This document shows, one piece after another, positions 12,605 through 24,317 of a stretch of DNA of 64,000 nt; position 1 is the stretch's first letter, and each line of letters starts with the position of its first letter. The stretch lies in assembly GCA_916613615.1 (NCBI GenBank), contig OU744731.1, positions 17,826,328-17,890,327 on the forward strand, in the 5' to 3' direction. The position numbers and the translations under genes were made by a program. The DNA comes from Steromphala cineraria (Eukaryota; Mollusca; Gastropoda; Trochida; Trochidae). The notes beneath the pieces were generated by a model. The model made no database searches. It had not been told where the DNA came from and saw only the letters and a program-made list of their open reading frames with translations.

Positions 12605-12790
12605 TTTTTTAATTTACTTTATTATTATATTGATATTTATATAGCGCTCATATCCAACCACTCGTGGTTGCTCAAGGCGCTTACATGTTTCCCCCTGGTC
12701 AATGGCATGCTTTCACCGTCTGAACTTTTTCCAATTCAACTCCCTGGGGAGTATTCAACCGGCATCCGTATGTGGCGCTCAGGTTACGTA
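12605..12790 (+). repeat. Dispersed repeat with GCGCTCATATCC / CACTCGTGG hairpin head
   Basis: The block is more GC-rich than its surroundings. It starts near TATATAGCGCTCATATCC, has a small hairpin (AACCACTCGTGGTT at 12656-12669) inside an outer GCGCT...GGCGC pair, and continues through CTCCCTGGGGAGTATTCAAC to GTGGCGCTCAGG. Similar blocks are familiar from marine invertebrate genomes. The class is unknown, and no tRNA-like A and B boxes were found. Confidence 0.45.
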
Positions 12791-12799
12791 TAAATACGT

Positions 12800-13344
12800 A
12801 TGTAACACAACACTCTATTGAGGGTAAATAGATGTATTTTTCTGGAATATTGTTACAAAGATATAGTTTTAATGATATATTCTTGAAGTATGACATTAAT
12901 GACATTAACGGTGACTCATTTTGTTCTTATATCTTTCATTGCTAACCTTAGATATTGTTTTAATTGGATTTTACGATTTTTGTTTCTAAAAAGAAAATAA
13001 TTTATAACTTTATCAGTCCAAACAATTTGATAAGACCACTTCCAGAAAATTCCACACGCTTGGTATTTAGTATGCTATACAATAATATGGCGTGAAAAGC
13101 TAGTAATATATTACAGTGAATTGTACTTTTGAAGCAACGTCCTCATCAAATATTCTCGAGGTATAATTGGACATTTCAATGAGGTAAGTAAGTTAAGAAT
13201 CATTGTTTCTGTATACACAAATAGTTTAGGGAGAAAAGCGATCAGTAAGGTATCAATAGCTTACGACTACTCAATTAGATATAGTTAAGATTAGATATTT
13301 TATAAAAATCGAATGTTTTCCATTTATTATTACATTATGAATAA
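12800..13344. other. AT-rich DNA between a dispersed repeat and duplication copy B
   Basis: No open frame, RNA gene or repeat structure could be supported here. Confidence 0.5.
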
Positions 13345-13578
13345 ATTATTTGATGAAACACATTAAATTCATCTTTAATATAACGATTTTTATCCGATAA
13401 TGAATAACACTATTTAAATAATCCCAGGAACATAAAGGTGTTAGACAACTTCTGGCTGTAGTTGACATATGACTGCAATCGTACATATGTTATCTGTACA
13501 TGCCCTAATCAACACCTGCTGAAATAAATTAACGTAACATTAAGATAACAATATCGAATTTCATAGCCGCCAAAGAGA

Positions 13579-13806
13579 TAGTAATATCTGTCTTTTCTTT
13601 ACTAATACCATGTTTATCTCATCGAGTGAGGTAGAAAGTTTATATTTTCACGATTGACGCAGCCATGAGTGAAAATGTTTAACTTTTCTACCTCATGAGA
13701 TGAGATCAACATGGTGTTTGTCAAGAATTGACAGACATTCTATTTATTATATGATGAAATCCTTCTAATAATGTCAAATCCGTCTCACCCTCAATCATAT
13801 AATTAA
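13579..13806. mobile_element. Fold-back (hairpin) element inserted in duplication copy B
   Basis: Copy A reads ...CAAAGAGA directly into AACGCTTATTTC (near 225-240). Here 228 bp are inserted at that point. The left two thirds form a long imperfect hairpin: arms of about 75 bp (13579-13651 and 13669-13742) share GAGGTAGAAA, ATTTTCAC and TATCTCAT blocks around a loop of about 17 nt. The right third holds a second small hairpin with ATTATATGAT arms (near 13757 and 13794). There is no coding content. The class is uncertain because no clear target duplication is visible. Confidence 0.75.
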
Positions 13807-14865
13807 AACGCTTATTTCTATCCTTGACAAGCCGTTATACATTCTTTTTAAAAAACCCTTACCATTAGTAATGAAAAATATTAAGAGGCTCTCAAGGCGA
13901 ATAGAATTTCAATGGATTCATAAATTTAAGAAGATATAATTTTAGAATTCTTACTGAAATTTGCAGGGATGATAATGGTCTGTCATCCGGACCCTAAAGC
14001 AAAAATATTTAATTGATGACCAACCAAGTCTACGAGAGTATATCAAGTATAGATCACTCAGCTTTAGGCTGAAGTAAAAACATCTTCTTGGCTTCATTTT
14101 GTTATAATATATGAATTGTTTAAAAATATTGTCAATATTGAAAATTACTACTTCTTCTACTTATACAGTTTTAACATAAGCAAAATGGATTGACATCATC
14201 CTTCTTAACGATGCTTTAATTGATAAAGTGACATGTACCAGAAATGTGTACCTGGAGCAAGATTCATCTTTGTAACATGCAGAACATGAAATGAACAAAA
14301 TAATATCATAATCTACAAAAAAATTTACAGTGTCACTTCAAGTGATATTTTCAAGCAGAATGTCGTTCGTTAGGAGCATGACTCACCTTCTATAAGTAGC
14401 AAAATAATGTACTTAATTCACCTTTTACATGGAGGCGATATGATAATCCATTTTGACAAAGTGGTAATAACGTTGGTATAAAGTGAGAAAATACATTCTT
14501 ATGAGTCATTGCATATCACCCAGTTTAAAATGATATGATAATGCTGAAAAGGAGAAATTAAATAACATGGCTTTGGAAAGTGCCTTGACAAAGTGGAAAC
14601 ATGTTTTATTAAAGCTCTCCCGATGCATCTCAATGTCACTTCAGTTAAGCGCTTCCTAGGACCTCAGAGGCCCGGATTACATCTGAATTGCTAAGCGCAC
14701 CATAATGATTATATACAGATGAAACAGCTAAACACAACAAGTTATTGTGTACTGGAAATACCAGTAAATTAGGTAGAGATAAAAAAAAACTGTTCAGATA
14801 TTATTCATGTTAATTTAATGCTGGCAAATTTTGCGATTCCGATTTTCTAACCCAATTTTCTAACT

Positions 14866-15195
14866 GATTACCTGAAGACACACAGCAAATTTGGATATCC
14901 TATATTAAATAGTTTCTTAGAAAATGTGTCCCCTGAGAAGATACCCCGAACTGAGACCAAAAACACGGAACAAGGGCATAATTTGATGAAACATAATTAA
15001 CTCTATGCAGAAATTGAAATCCCGAAGACACAATGGAAATTTATTTTTGCTATCATAACTAGTGTCTGACAAAAGTTGTCCCCTTTAATTCGGACGAACA
15101 GACGCACTGATGAAAGGACAGACACGAGAAGGGAACGGACAGATCCCAAACCTATATAACTCTTCCTTTGTGGGACGGGGGATAGAAAGACCATG
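14866..15195 (-). repeat. Mollusc-type interspersed repeat (degenerate)
   Basis: On the minus strand the block starts with CCCCGTCCCACAAAGG and GGTTTGGGATCTGTCCG, followed by degenerate TCCGT/TCTGT units and a repeated GTCTTCGGG / GTCTTCAGG motif. It lies in the part of copy B that copy A does not have. The layout matches the other head-plus-microsatellite repeats of the window. The open frame on 15003-15194 is not a credible gene. Confidence 0.5.
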
Positions 15196-15439
15196 TCAAC
15201 ATCTACAGATATCTACATAATAAGGCAATGTGATTGGATATCTGAACTGATGTTTCAAATATTTGGCGAAATCAATGTGGGTTTGCACTTTGGTATTTAC
15301 ATTCATGTTTCGTTAACAGTAGAATGAACAGAAAGTTCAGGAGTATTCACTGTTCACATTAGTTTTCAGACAAATATTTTAATAGGTCCTCATTTATTAA
15401 GATAAGGGGTTATGTTAACAAAGTTTAAATTGATAGTGC

Positions 15440-16999
15440 ATGCCACACCAAAGTTAGGCATGTTAATTATGTGCATATTTGACACTCGTGATGGTATTGG
15501 TAGCAAGGCTGGTGAATCACTCATCAACTGAAAGTTTTAAACTGTTGTTATGTTTTCAAATTATATATTTAGGAGTGCTTTGTCTTTGTGCTTTGTGGCA
15601 TAGTTATGTGCAAGGAATACATAAATCAAGCTGTTTAGAGACCAATACAACGCTATCTACAGAACCATAATGTGCCTACTGGGATGCAAATGGAGGATTA
15701 AAAGGATAAACATTCATGCATTTGTTTGGAAATAACTGTTAATAATCAATGTTACATGTTAATTATCCACAAATACTCTTATATGAAAAATTTTCATTGT
15801 TTCTTCATTTATTGTTTTTGACCTACGCAGCAATAGAGAAAGGCAATGTCGAGACGCAGTTGCCGAATCCCTATAAAAGCCTTATATTATGTTACTTATA
15901 TAATAACAAATTTAAGGGCAGAACAATCATGACCTGAAACTATTTCAAAACACCGCTATCACCCATAAAAGCGAATACAGAAACAAAAGTTTTCAAGGAA
16001 AATATACATATGCACGTGTTTGAGTTATTTAATCCTTTAAACACTGCAAGTCTTAATTTGTCATTCTGTCACCTTTTAAAACCTAATAAAATGACACTTG
16101 ACGCATTGGCACTCGCCATTCACATTACTTTTTGCATGGTGTTTGATCAGAATATCAATCTTTGTACACTTAATTGTCACCATGCTGAAACGACGAGTTC
16201 CAAAATGTATGTTTTTCAGCATCAATAAATATATTTGATAATTCAAGATCTGATGTACACTGTATAGTGGACCTCGACAAAGGACTTTAGATATTTTATT
16301 AAGAACTGTCATATTCAAAGATAAAAAACAAAGTGTTTACCCGGAGAAATAAGTTCATTGGACGTGTATTAGATATTTACATCAGTGTATATGTCTCCGC
16401 CTTAGGCTCCAAATACATCTGATATACATCGACACCCTTAATGCAGTAGGCATTTGCACAGACTAAAACATGACTTATGGTCAACATATGATTACTTCTT
16501 TAGATTAAGGGTTGTATCAGTATTAGAGAATATGTTGTATCGTCGTGAAAATGGTACAAAGGAACTACATGGAAAACTTTGTGTTAAACTCGAAAACAAG
16601 ATGTTACTGACACTGTCAAATACAAGTTTGAGGCAAGATAATGGCTAACCTATAAAATATGAGTCTTTCGCGTTTGTTGTTTTCCCTAAAGTTTAAACCA
16701 CTAAACTGACAATTAAATGAGTTTTTCCAGAATGATAATGTTACTAAGAAGGTGAATTGTGCAAAGAGATTCTTAGAAACGATTTAACAAACAAACGTTA
16801 GAAATTCGGTTGTAGGTTAATTGGAAAAGTTCACTTTCAAGGTGTATTTAAAAAAATATATGCGAAGTTATTAAGTAAACTTTTGACCACTTAGCATGGT
16901 GACTGCTAAACCCGCAGAATAGTTGTTTTACGAGGACAAGCCTGTCCTTGTCTCAAGCAATACGTTCTCGAAACGTATTTATATGATATTCACATTCAG
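15440..16999. repeat. Internal tandem duplication of copy B, unit 1
   Basis: Begins with CATGTTAATTATGTGCATATTTGACA and runs through GGTATTGGTAGCAAGGCTGG to ATATGATATTCACATTCAGAG. The same order of blocks recurs at 17345-18735. Its right end is cut by the long-TIR MITE at 17002. Confidence 0.85.
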
Positions 17000-17001
17000 A
17001 G

Positions 17002-17330
17002 CATTCTCTCCCCACAGAGGCAGATCAAGTCAAGTTGATTTAGCCTCTGTTATATTACGACGAGTTGGTGGGACAGAATGGGAGATGCCTGATTGGAGGC
17101 AATCAAAATTAGTTGTGCAATCAGCGACGCTGTTCTTAAATCATCATTTTGGCTACTGAAACAAGGCAAAGGCATTGTGATAATGAACCACCCTTTCCAT
17201 GCGAGAAGCCTTGTCATTTGATAAAGAAATTCAAATGTATTGAGATGAAAGTTTTTTTCGCCAGGGGAAACTGCCGGAACCCACGGATTTCGGCGTAATA
17301 GAACAGAGGCTAAATCAACATGACTGATTC
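17002..17330. mobile_element. Long-TIR MITE (Mutator-like), copy M2, right end truncated
   Basis: The left terminus CATTCTCTCCCCACAGAGGC starts right after CATTCAGAG, a sequence that in the sister unit (near 18715) continues uninterrupted, so the left boundary is exact. The interior matches copy M3 at 37888 almost base for base. On the right it stops inside the terminal repeat, near TAAATCAACATGACT, where unit 2 of the tandem duplication begins. The missing terminus suggests that the duplication breakpoint fell within the element. Confidence 0.85.
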
Positions 17331-17344
17331 ATAGCACACCCACT

Positions 17345-18735
17345 ATAGACATGTCAATTATATGCATATTTGACAATCGTGATGGTATTGGTAGCAAGGC
17401 TGGTGAATCACTCATCAACTGTAGATTTTAAACTGTAGTTGTCTTTTCAAATGATATATTTGGGAATGCTTTGTCAATGTGGCATAGTTATGTGCAAGAA
17501 GTACATAAATCAAGCTGTTTAGAGACCAATACAACGCTTTCTACAGAACCATAATGTGCCTACTGGGATGCATATGGAGGGTTAAACGTATAATCATTCA
17601 TGCATTTGTTTGGAAATAACTGTTAATGATCAATGTTATGTATGTTAATTATCCACAAATACTCTTATATGAAAAATATTCATTGTTTCTTCATTTATTG
17701 TTGTTAACCGACACAGCAATCGAGAAAGTCACTCTAAAGGCCTTATATTATGTTACTTATATAATAACAAATTTACGGGCAGAACAATCATGACCTGAAA
17801 CTATTTCAAAACACCGCTATCACCCATAAAAGCGAATACAGAAACAAAAGTTTTCAAGGAAAATATACATATGCACGTGTTTGAGTTATTTAATCCTTTA
17901 AACACTGCAAGTCTTAGGTTGTCACTCTGTCACCTTTTAAAACCTAATAAAAAGGCACTTGACGCATTGGCACTCGCCAGTCAAAGTACTTTTTGTATGG
18001 TGTTATCAATATCAATCTTTGTACACTTAATTGTTACCATGCTGAAAAGACGAGTTACAAAATTAATGTTTTTCAGCAACAATAAATATATTTGATAATT
18101 AGAGATCTGATGTCTAGTGGACCCCGATAAAGGAATTGAGAATTTTTATTAAGAACGGTCATATTCAAGGATTAAAAACATAGTGTTTAGTACTGTTTAC
18201 CGGGTTCAGATCTTATTAAATGTATGAGTATTATAGAATATGTTGTATCGTCGTGAACATGGTACAAAGGAATTACATGGAAAATTTTGCTTTAGTCTCG
18301 ACAACAAGATGTTACTGACACTTTCAAATACAATATCGAGGCAAGATAATGGCTATATATGATCCATGCGCGTTAGTTGCTTTCCCCAAAATGTCCACCT
18401 AGAAACTGACAATCAAATGAGTATATGCAGTATGATAATGCTACTAAAAAGGTGAATGGTGCAAAGAGAGTAATGGAAAAGATGTAAATACGATTTGACA
18501 AACACGCTTTCGGTGTTTAGTTGTATATAAATGGAAACCTTCACTTTCAAGGTGCATTTTAAAAAATATGCAGAATTATAACGGATGTTAAAGGAAGCTT
18601 TTGACCACCTAACTTGGCGACTGCTAAACCAAACGGACAGTTGTGTTATGCAGACAAGCCTGTCCTTGTCTCAAGCAATACGTCCTCGAAACTTATTTAT
18701 ATGATATTCACATTCAGAGAAGCAGTTGAAGCGTA
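17345..18735. repeat. Internal tandem duplication of copy B, unit 2
   Basis: Second unit, from CATGTCAATTATATGCATATTTG to CACATTCAGAGAAGCAG. Relative to unit 1 it lacks the stretch corresponding to about 16335-16500. It continues to the right into sequence shared with copy A at 2690-2985. Confidence 0.85.
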
Positions 18736-18835
18736 ACAATGAGTTGACATCAAATTGAACAAATCTTTAATAGCATGAAGCAACCCTTAACCTTTGGTGG
18801 AAAGAATATCTATCTTTAGCTGTCAGACTTAAATA

Positions 18836-19716
18836 TACACAAAGAGCTTAATTAAGCACCCCCCACTTTTTCAAACAGAAAAACACTGCTAGTAATAAAC
18901 AAAACAAATGTACAGGCAAACAATAAGAATGTTATGATAGAATGGTCATCTACCAGTGTGGAAACGAAAAATTCATACGGTTTACGATTCACTGTCACTG
19001 GAGAACTTGTTTTACAAAAACTTGGTATTTTTTAGTCAAAATCCAAGTTACCTTAAAATTGAAAATGAAAGGCAATATTTTTTTTGCTGCAATGTGATTA
19101 TTATCATTCTCTTGAGTGAATTGATGAATTTTTAGTAAATAACCCCATTGCAAAAGTCAATCTTTAAAGCAGTATGAACCTTCAAAATCACAAAATTATC
19201 AAATATCAAATTTAAAGAAAACTGTACAAGGACATTATTTGGTCACTGTCAAAGATAATGGCTTATCTAAAGGAAGGAGAAGTGTTTGATCAACAAGTTC
19301 AACTCAATGAATCTCAAATTAACATACAGATGTTTAGATTGTAGGCATTTTATAAATGTTTGATGAAAAAAGTACTGAAAATTCAAGGTCTTGCTAGCCT
19401 CTTATTATGCATGATAAAAATGGTTTTAGTGTATGAATGTCAACTAGGGATCATAAATGTTATTTTTAATTCATAACATCCAAAGTTTAATGTGTAGTTT
19501 TCCCCATGTGACAATAGTTATATTTGGCCAGATTTCAGTAGTCTCGCAGTTTTTCTCATATTTTCATTACTTTTGCACATTAGCGATTTTTAGTACAATT
19601 AAATAGTCGATAACAAACCAAATGTTATATCTGGAGTGGTCAATACATCAAAATAATCCAAATAGTCCAAGTTCATTTTACAAAATAGAGGGGTGCTTAA
19701 TTAAGTTCTTTGTGTA
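18836..19716. mobile_element. Tc1/mariner-type non-autonomous element, 881 bp
   Basis: Inverted termini of 27 bp with one mismatch (18836-18862 and 19690-19716, beginning TACACAAAGAGCTTAATTAA) are flanked by TA. Copy A at 2785-2800 reads CTTAAATACTTCC without the insert, giving an empty site with one TA. No transposase remnant was recognised inside, so it is non-autonomous. The frame at 19622-19846 straddles the right end and is not real. Confidence 0.88.
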
Positions 19717-20540
19717 TACTTCCGTAGTCATTTTGTCCTCCCAAAATACTTTAATGTATAAGTCCTCAATACATTATGGCAAATGGAAGGACAGATTTGT
19801 CGATGCCTTTTATAAAGGCGTTAACCGTGTTATCTTAGTTCATTGACCACCATCAACACCTGTGTCCAAACTTCCGTTGTATTCTTAATTGCTTTTAATC
19901 TTGATCTAGTTAGACTCCCTGGTGACCTCTATAAGTAAAGAAGTTTAAGGCATCAGGCTCCAAAGGTGAAGAAGTACATGTAGTAAATACACAATCAGCT
20001 GAGTTAAAGGTTGTAAGCACTTCAGGATCGAGATATGATGTTCACTGTTAAGGTTTCCTGTTTAACCAATAAAACTTTTCCTTAAACGTTAGTATCATAC
20101 TTTTCGACAATTTTATTTCATTAATTTAAACTAGAATCGTGTCAAAGAAAAACAGTTTAGCCTGTATTTGTACGACTTCATCACTATAACCACAAGTAAT
20201 GTCTAAATAGAAAAAAGAAAATTAATCTAAAACTCATGCAAGTACTTTGGCTGCTAGCCAAAGTGAAAATAACTTATCTATGTTTCATGATATCCAACAT
20301 ACAGACGGTATAACACGGGTTAAAAGTTATATTGGTATTTACTCTGTGTTCTATCTTGATGTAGAAAGAACATGAACGTTACATTTTTATACTTTGAAAC
20401 AGTTTATTTGAAGTCAAAAGTAAATGAAATAATTTTATCTGCATCTAACATCATTCATGAACGAAATTAAGTAAATACGTAATTAAGCATTTGGGAATGC
20501 ATGTCATCTTGATAATATTATCAATTTGATAAACCTTTAA

Positions 20541-20878
20541 AGGGTCAGTAGCACGTTTTTAGGGGAATATAAGGTGATGTCAGGAAAATATAAATAATTG
20601 GTTCCAATTGAAAGACAAAGTATTTATACAAAATGAAGAAGTAATAAATCAAACAAATCAAATTATTCTTTGTAACACAAAATGAATTAAAGGTGTACAC
20701 ACAAAAGTGGCCGCCAATATACTTTATGTCATTCTTTCTGATTTGTTCTCTGACTATGGATGATTGGCTTGTGTACTGCGATTGTTGACACTATCAATAT
20801 TATACCTTAAGCATTAACATGCAGTTATCAGTGAAAGATTAAAAATATTTTTTTTTCTAAAATAAGGGCTGTTGCCCT
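20541..20878. mobile_element. piggyBac-type MITE (TTAA-flanked), copy 2
   Basis: 338 bp bordered by TTAA at 20537-20540 and 20879-20882. The left end AGGGTCAGTAGCACG and right end GGGCTGTTGCCCT are related inverted repeats. The interior shares GAATATAAGGTGATGTCAGG and GACTATGGATGATTGGCTTG with the copies at 3941, 28487 and 40421. No coding content. Confidence 0.85.
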
Positions 20879-20948
20879 TTAAAACTGTAATACTTCGTCA
20901 TTATTGGATCTTCAGTTCTCAAAATGTATTGTGTAAAAAATCTTCACC

Positions 20949-21254
20949 TTACAAAAAGGTGTTTAAAGGCAAAACACAATAAAGCTTCACAAGTGGACTA
21001 AATGTGTCAAATATAAGAGGTTTGCGAGAGTTGAATGGAACATAAAAGTCTTGATGTGTCTCCCAGGTCTCATTCATGGCAATGACCTCTAAGCTTTGGT
21101 TTGTTTTGAGTGGCTCATTTGTTGTAGGATGAATCAACCCTAATGGTTAATGAACCATTTGTGCACTAGACCCGTTCCTATTAATGCCATTACCCTTTAC
21201 GAGTTCATCAACTGACTTTGTAGACTTTGCCTTCTTTTCATTCAGGTGACGCCG
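20949..21254 (-). pseudogene. Coding-like segment interrupted by one stop; product unknown
   Basis: On the minus strand the frame is open from 21254 to 20949 except for one TAA (21149-21147), giving about 101 codons. The upper part reads NEKKAKSTKSVDELVKGNG and the lower part contains EVIAMNETWETHQDFYVPF. Composition is more protein-like than most frames in this window, with few low-complexity runs. There is no recognised domain, no credible ATG at the upper end and no second exon. It could be a decayed exon, a retrocopy fragment or chance. Confidence 0.25.
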
Positions 21255-23629
21255 TCAATGATCTCTGTTCTTGTATAAGATATAGAATTAAGACATTTAT
21301 TCATCTTTCGCTAAACGATTTGGGTCTCATGAGATACATAGGGGACTGCCTTCATGAACTTGATCGATAAGTGAGAAAGAAGCTTATGAGACTCTATGAA
21401 AGATTCACATACTTGTTTGTAAAAGGGGAAATCTTGTAGAATCTTTTGAGACAAAATCGTCTTTAATATCCTGTTGATTTGTATAACTTTTTAATCGTTC
21501 TATTTCAACATTTTACTTAGGTATCAAATTGTCATTATCCGAACAGGAGATCTTGAGTGAATTACGACTTTGAATAATTAATTTTCTTTTTTTTAAATGT
21601 TTTTTCTATCAACTTCCCAAAGAGTAAGAACTTGTTTAAAGATGAATTTAAAAGGTTAATCATAGTTTTGTCCCTCTTAGTGCACATGAAATACAATGTG
21701 TGAATTACTTAAAGCACTCAAATAAAGCAAGCACGAAACGAAGGATGCTGCGTTTACACTTTTGATCAGACAATAATATACATAACAAAATTTCTTAATG
21801 TCATACCTTATTGTAGGCCTTAACAGTTTAAGCAACTTCTTAATAAGTTTTCGAATTTTTATTCAAAACAGAGACAAATAATTACCCCTTCTCAGTAAGG
21901 AAATTAACCTCACATACAAATTCGAATGACAGTGTATTAAAAAAAAGATAAATAATTATTCAGAATATTAATTTAAGTAAGTGTAACCAGTTGTATTTAT
22001 TTGTTTCATTTAAAAATAATATTTAAGATTTATTTAAATTCTGTGTCAGCATTTGATTCAGCTTTGGATTCTTTCTGTAAGGCAGTGCTGGTTTCTGAAT
22101 GCAAGATAAATTGATACAACAGTACCATATTAATTCGTGGGGTGAATAATTCCTTATCATATCTTAAACAACTGAATATTTGTCTTTAGATCATGTTATA
22201 AAAACTCAATCATAACTGGCAACACAACTCGGTTGCAAAACAATGAGGAGCTATTGCATAATGGTCTACAGCTAAACTTGTATCGCTCTCTATATTTGAT
22301 AATTGATATTTTCTTGTTTTAACAGTTTGGATGTACATTGAGAGAAATACAATTGTTTGTCAATACAAAGTCTTAAATACTTAAAAATATGTTATAAATT
22401 TTTTTCGAAATATCATGTTTACATAATATATTCTTCATGGAATTGAGTGAAACACGGCGCCAGAGAGATAAACCTGACTTGTTGAATAAGAATTTATATT
22501 GTTGGGTTTAGACAATTATTAACTATGTATTAACTGTGTATTAATTTCATCCATTGTTATTTTGATATGTAAAACGTTATGATTTGAAAGCTATATAGAA
22601 CAATAAATTATTACCAACGGGATATATCATAGTCAGACAATCCTGTTATTAAATGTCTGACCTTTCTCAATAATGATTGATCTTAAGACAGTATGTAATA
22701 TATGACATCTTCCGAAATATCTAGTAACTTGTAATTAGCTTAAGATATTGCCCAATTAAGACATGGCGGTGGTTCGATAATCCTAATTTGTAGACACTTG
22801 ATATAGCGATATCACATAGACAGTATTAGGTTAGAAACAGGAACATGAGTTCTCACTTTCACTAAGATCTTGATTAAATATATATTTTACTTCTTAACAC
22901 CATTTTCGGTCCTTTTGGCAACCCCAGGGTAACGACCTTTTTAGAGATTTTATTTTCATACAAAGCACATACTCGTATATGATGACCAGTTAAATATATC
23001 TCATTGTAAATATTATTGTTTCCTATTAAAGTTTTGAACGTACACTTTGTCATTTGTTGGAACTTTGCATTACGGTAAAGACTTAACTGTGGACGTTTTT
23101 ATTATTTAATATCTTACCAGAAGAGGCAATTTTTGTCAGAAGTTATAAAGTTTATCAAGTCAACCCTATTGTCTATCTACATTAAGAAAACAGTTACAGT
23201 GCAGGGAGATCAATAATGTATCTTAAGTATATTAATGGGGTGTGATCTTAAGACACGTTCATCAGCCTACTAGCATGAGATAATACATAATTATGGTCTA
23301 CAAACCAAAGTATTTAAGGTGAAGACGATTGCGACCTTTATTTCTTTGACTGAATCTTTAGTTTCGAAAAGACCAGGTGAATTGTGGTGTGGTGATGTAA
23401 GGTATATCTCCGCTTTCAAGAGTATTTCACTTATATCGCGGCTGCTAGTATTATTGCAGGGAGAAAGCCGAAAGAACCAGGTAGGAACAGAAGGTTTTTA
23501 TCTTGACATCATATAACTAACGCTTTCCAAACTTTTACCAATATCGCATGTCTATATTACTATAATTATTTTGCAATTGCTTTATTGTTGTGATTGACGG
23601 CACTTAGTGCTTTTATGATCTTATCTATT

Positions 23630-23900
23630 GATTCAATAGGTTTATTCTACAGCCAATCAGACGGGTTCCGTTTATCCACTTGCCCTTCAAGGTGTATGAA
23701 GAGTAAATTGATAACTCGTGGTACTAGTGGTTGTGTGTAAGAAGTAATTGTTATCGACACCATAGACTCTGTGTCTCGTGACGTACAACCTTTCAGTGAT
23801 TTACTCTTACACTCAGAATGACTATGTTTGTAGTATTGATATAAGAAGAGTGAGTTTTTGTTCTTGACTACTTCCTTGTCAGAGTATTGATACCTGAATC
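23630..23900. repeat. P block, copy P1 (diverged)
   Basis: Weakly similar to 35940-36240 and 44160-44470. Shared pieces in order are GGTTGTGTGTAAGAAG / TTGTGTGTCTACAG / TTGTGTGTATC, then ATYGTTAT, then TGACGTAC (23779-23786), then TATTGATATAAGAAGA and GTCAGAGTA. It is the most diverged of the three copies. Confidence 0.55.
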
Positions 23901-24285
23901 AGGAACTGTGTTTAATACGACCTGTCATCGATTATGGAATACTGATCCAATCATCTAGACTTAATTAGTTTTTAAGAAAATTCTCACTCAAGTAATCTTC
24001 TTTGATTAAATCATATCAAAATACCAAGTAGCTAACATATTTCAATTTTAAGACCTTTGCTTATCCTGAAACATAATCTTTTACCTATAGTTTAACAGTC
24101 ATTCACACGCCTCTGCATCGAATTAAAAGCCTTTACCATGTTTGGTTTTAAGTATTTGACACTCCGCTAACAAGCGACTTTTCATCTCAGGGATTCATTA
24201 TGTCATGTTTCATGTGAGATGCATTTGTCAACTGATAGTTTGCGTCATATTTTGGTCACTTTTGTTACGTGTGCGTTTGAGTTTA

Positions 24286-24317
24286 TTGGGCTTGTTGGGC
24301 TTGTTGGGCTTGTTGGC
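24286..24317 (+). repeat. 9-bp minisatellite, TTGGGCTTG x3
   Basis: Three exact tandem copies of TTGGGCTTG plus a partial fourth copy. Confidence 0.9.

Larger units (their letters stand above)
13345..20345. repeat. Segmental duplication, copy B (internally re-duplicated)
   Basis: Same ordered blocks as 1-4730, beginning TTGATGAAACACATTAAATT near 13350 and ending near TTGGTATTTACTCTG at 20340. Copy B has about 1.2 kb (14690-15880) absent from copy A, and an internal tandem duplication (15440-16999 and 17345-18735). It also carries a fold-back element, a long-TIR MITE and a Tc1/mariner-type MITE that copy A lacks. It lacks the LINE and the TTAA-flanked MITE found in copy A. Confidence 0.9.

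Noticed and set aside
1555..18095. Three paralogous open frames of 72-74 codons (1555, 16010 and 17871, plus strand)
   Set aside because: They look like a conserved small protein, but they sit in duplicated DNA. The first has TTG instead of ATG, and the third is frameshifted in its second half. The minus-strand frames over the same DNA are equally conserved, so the similarity reflects the duplication only.
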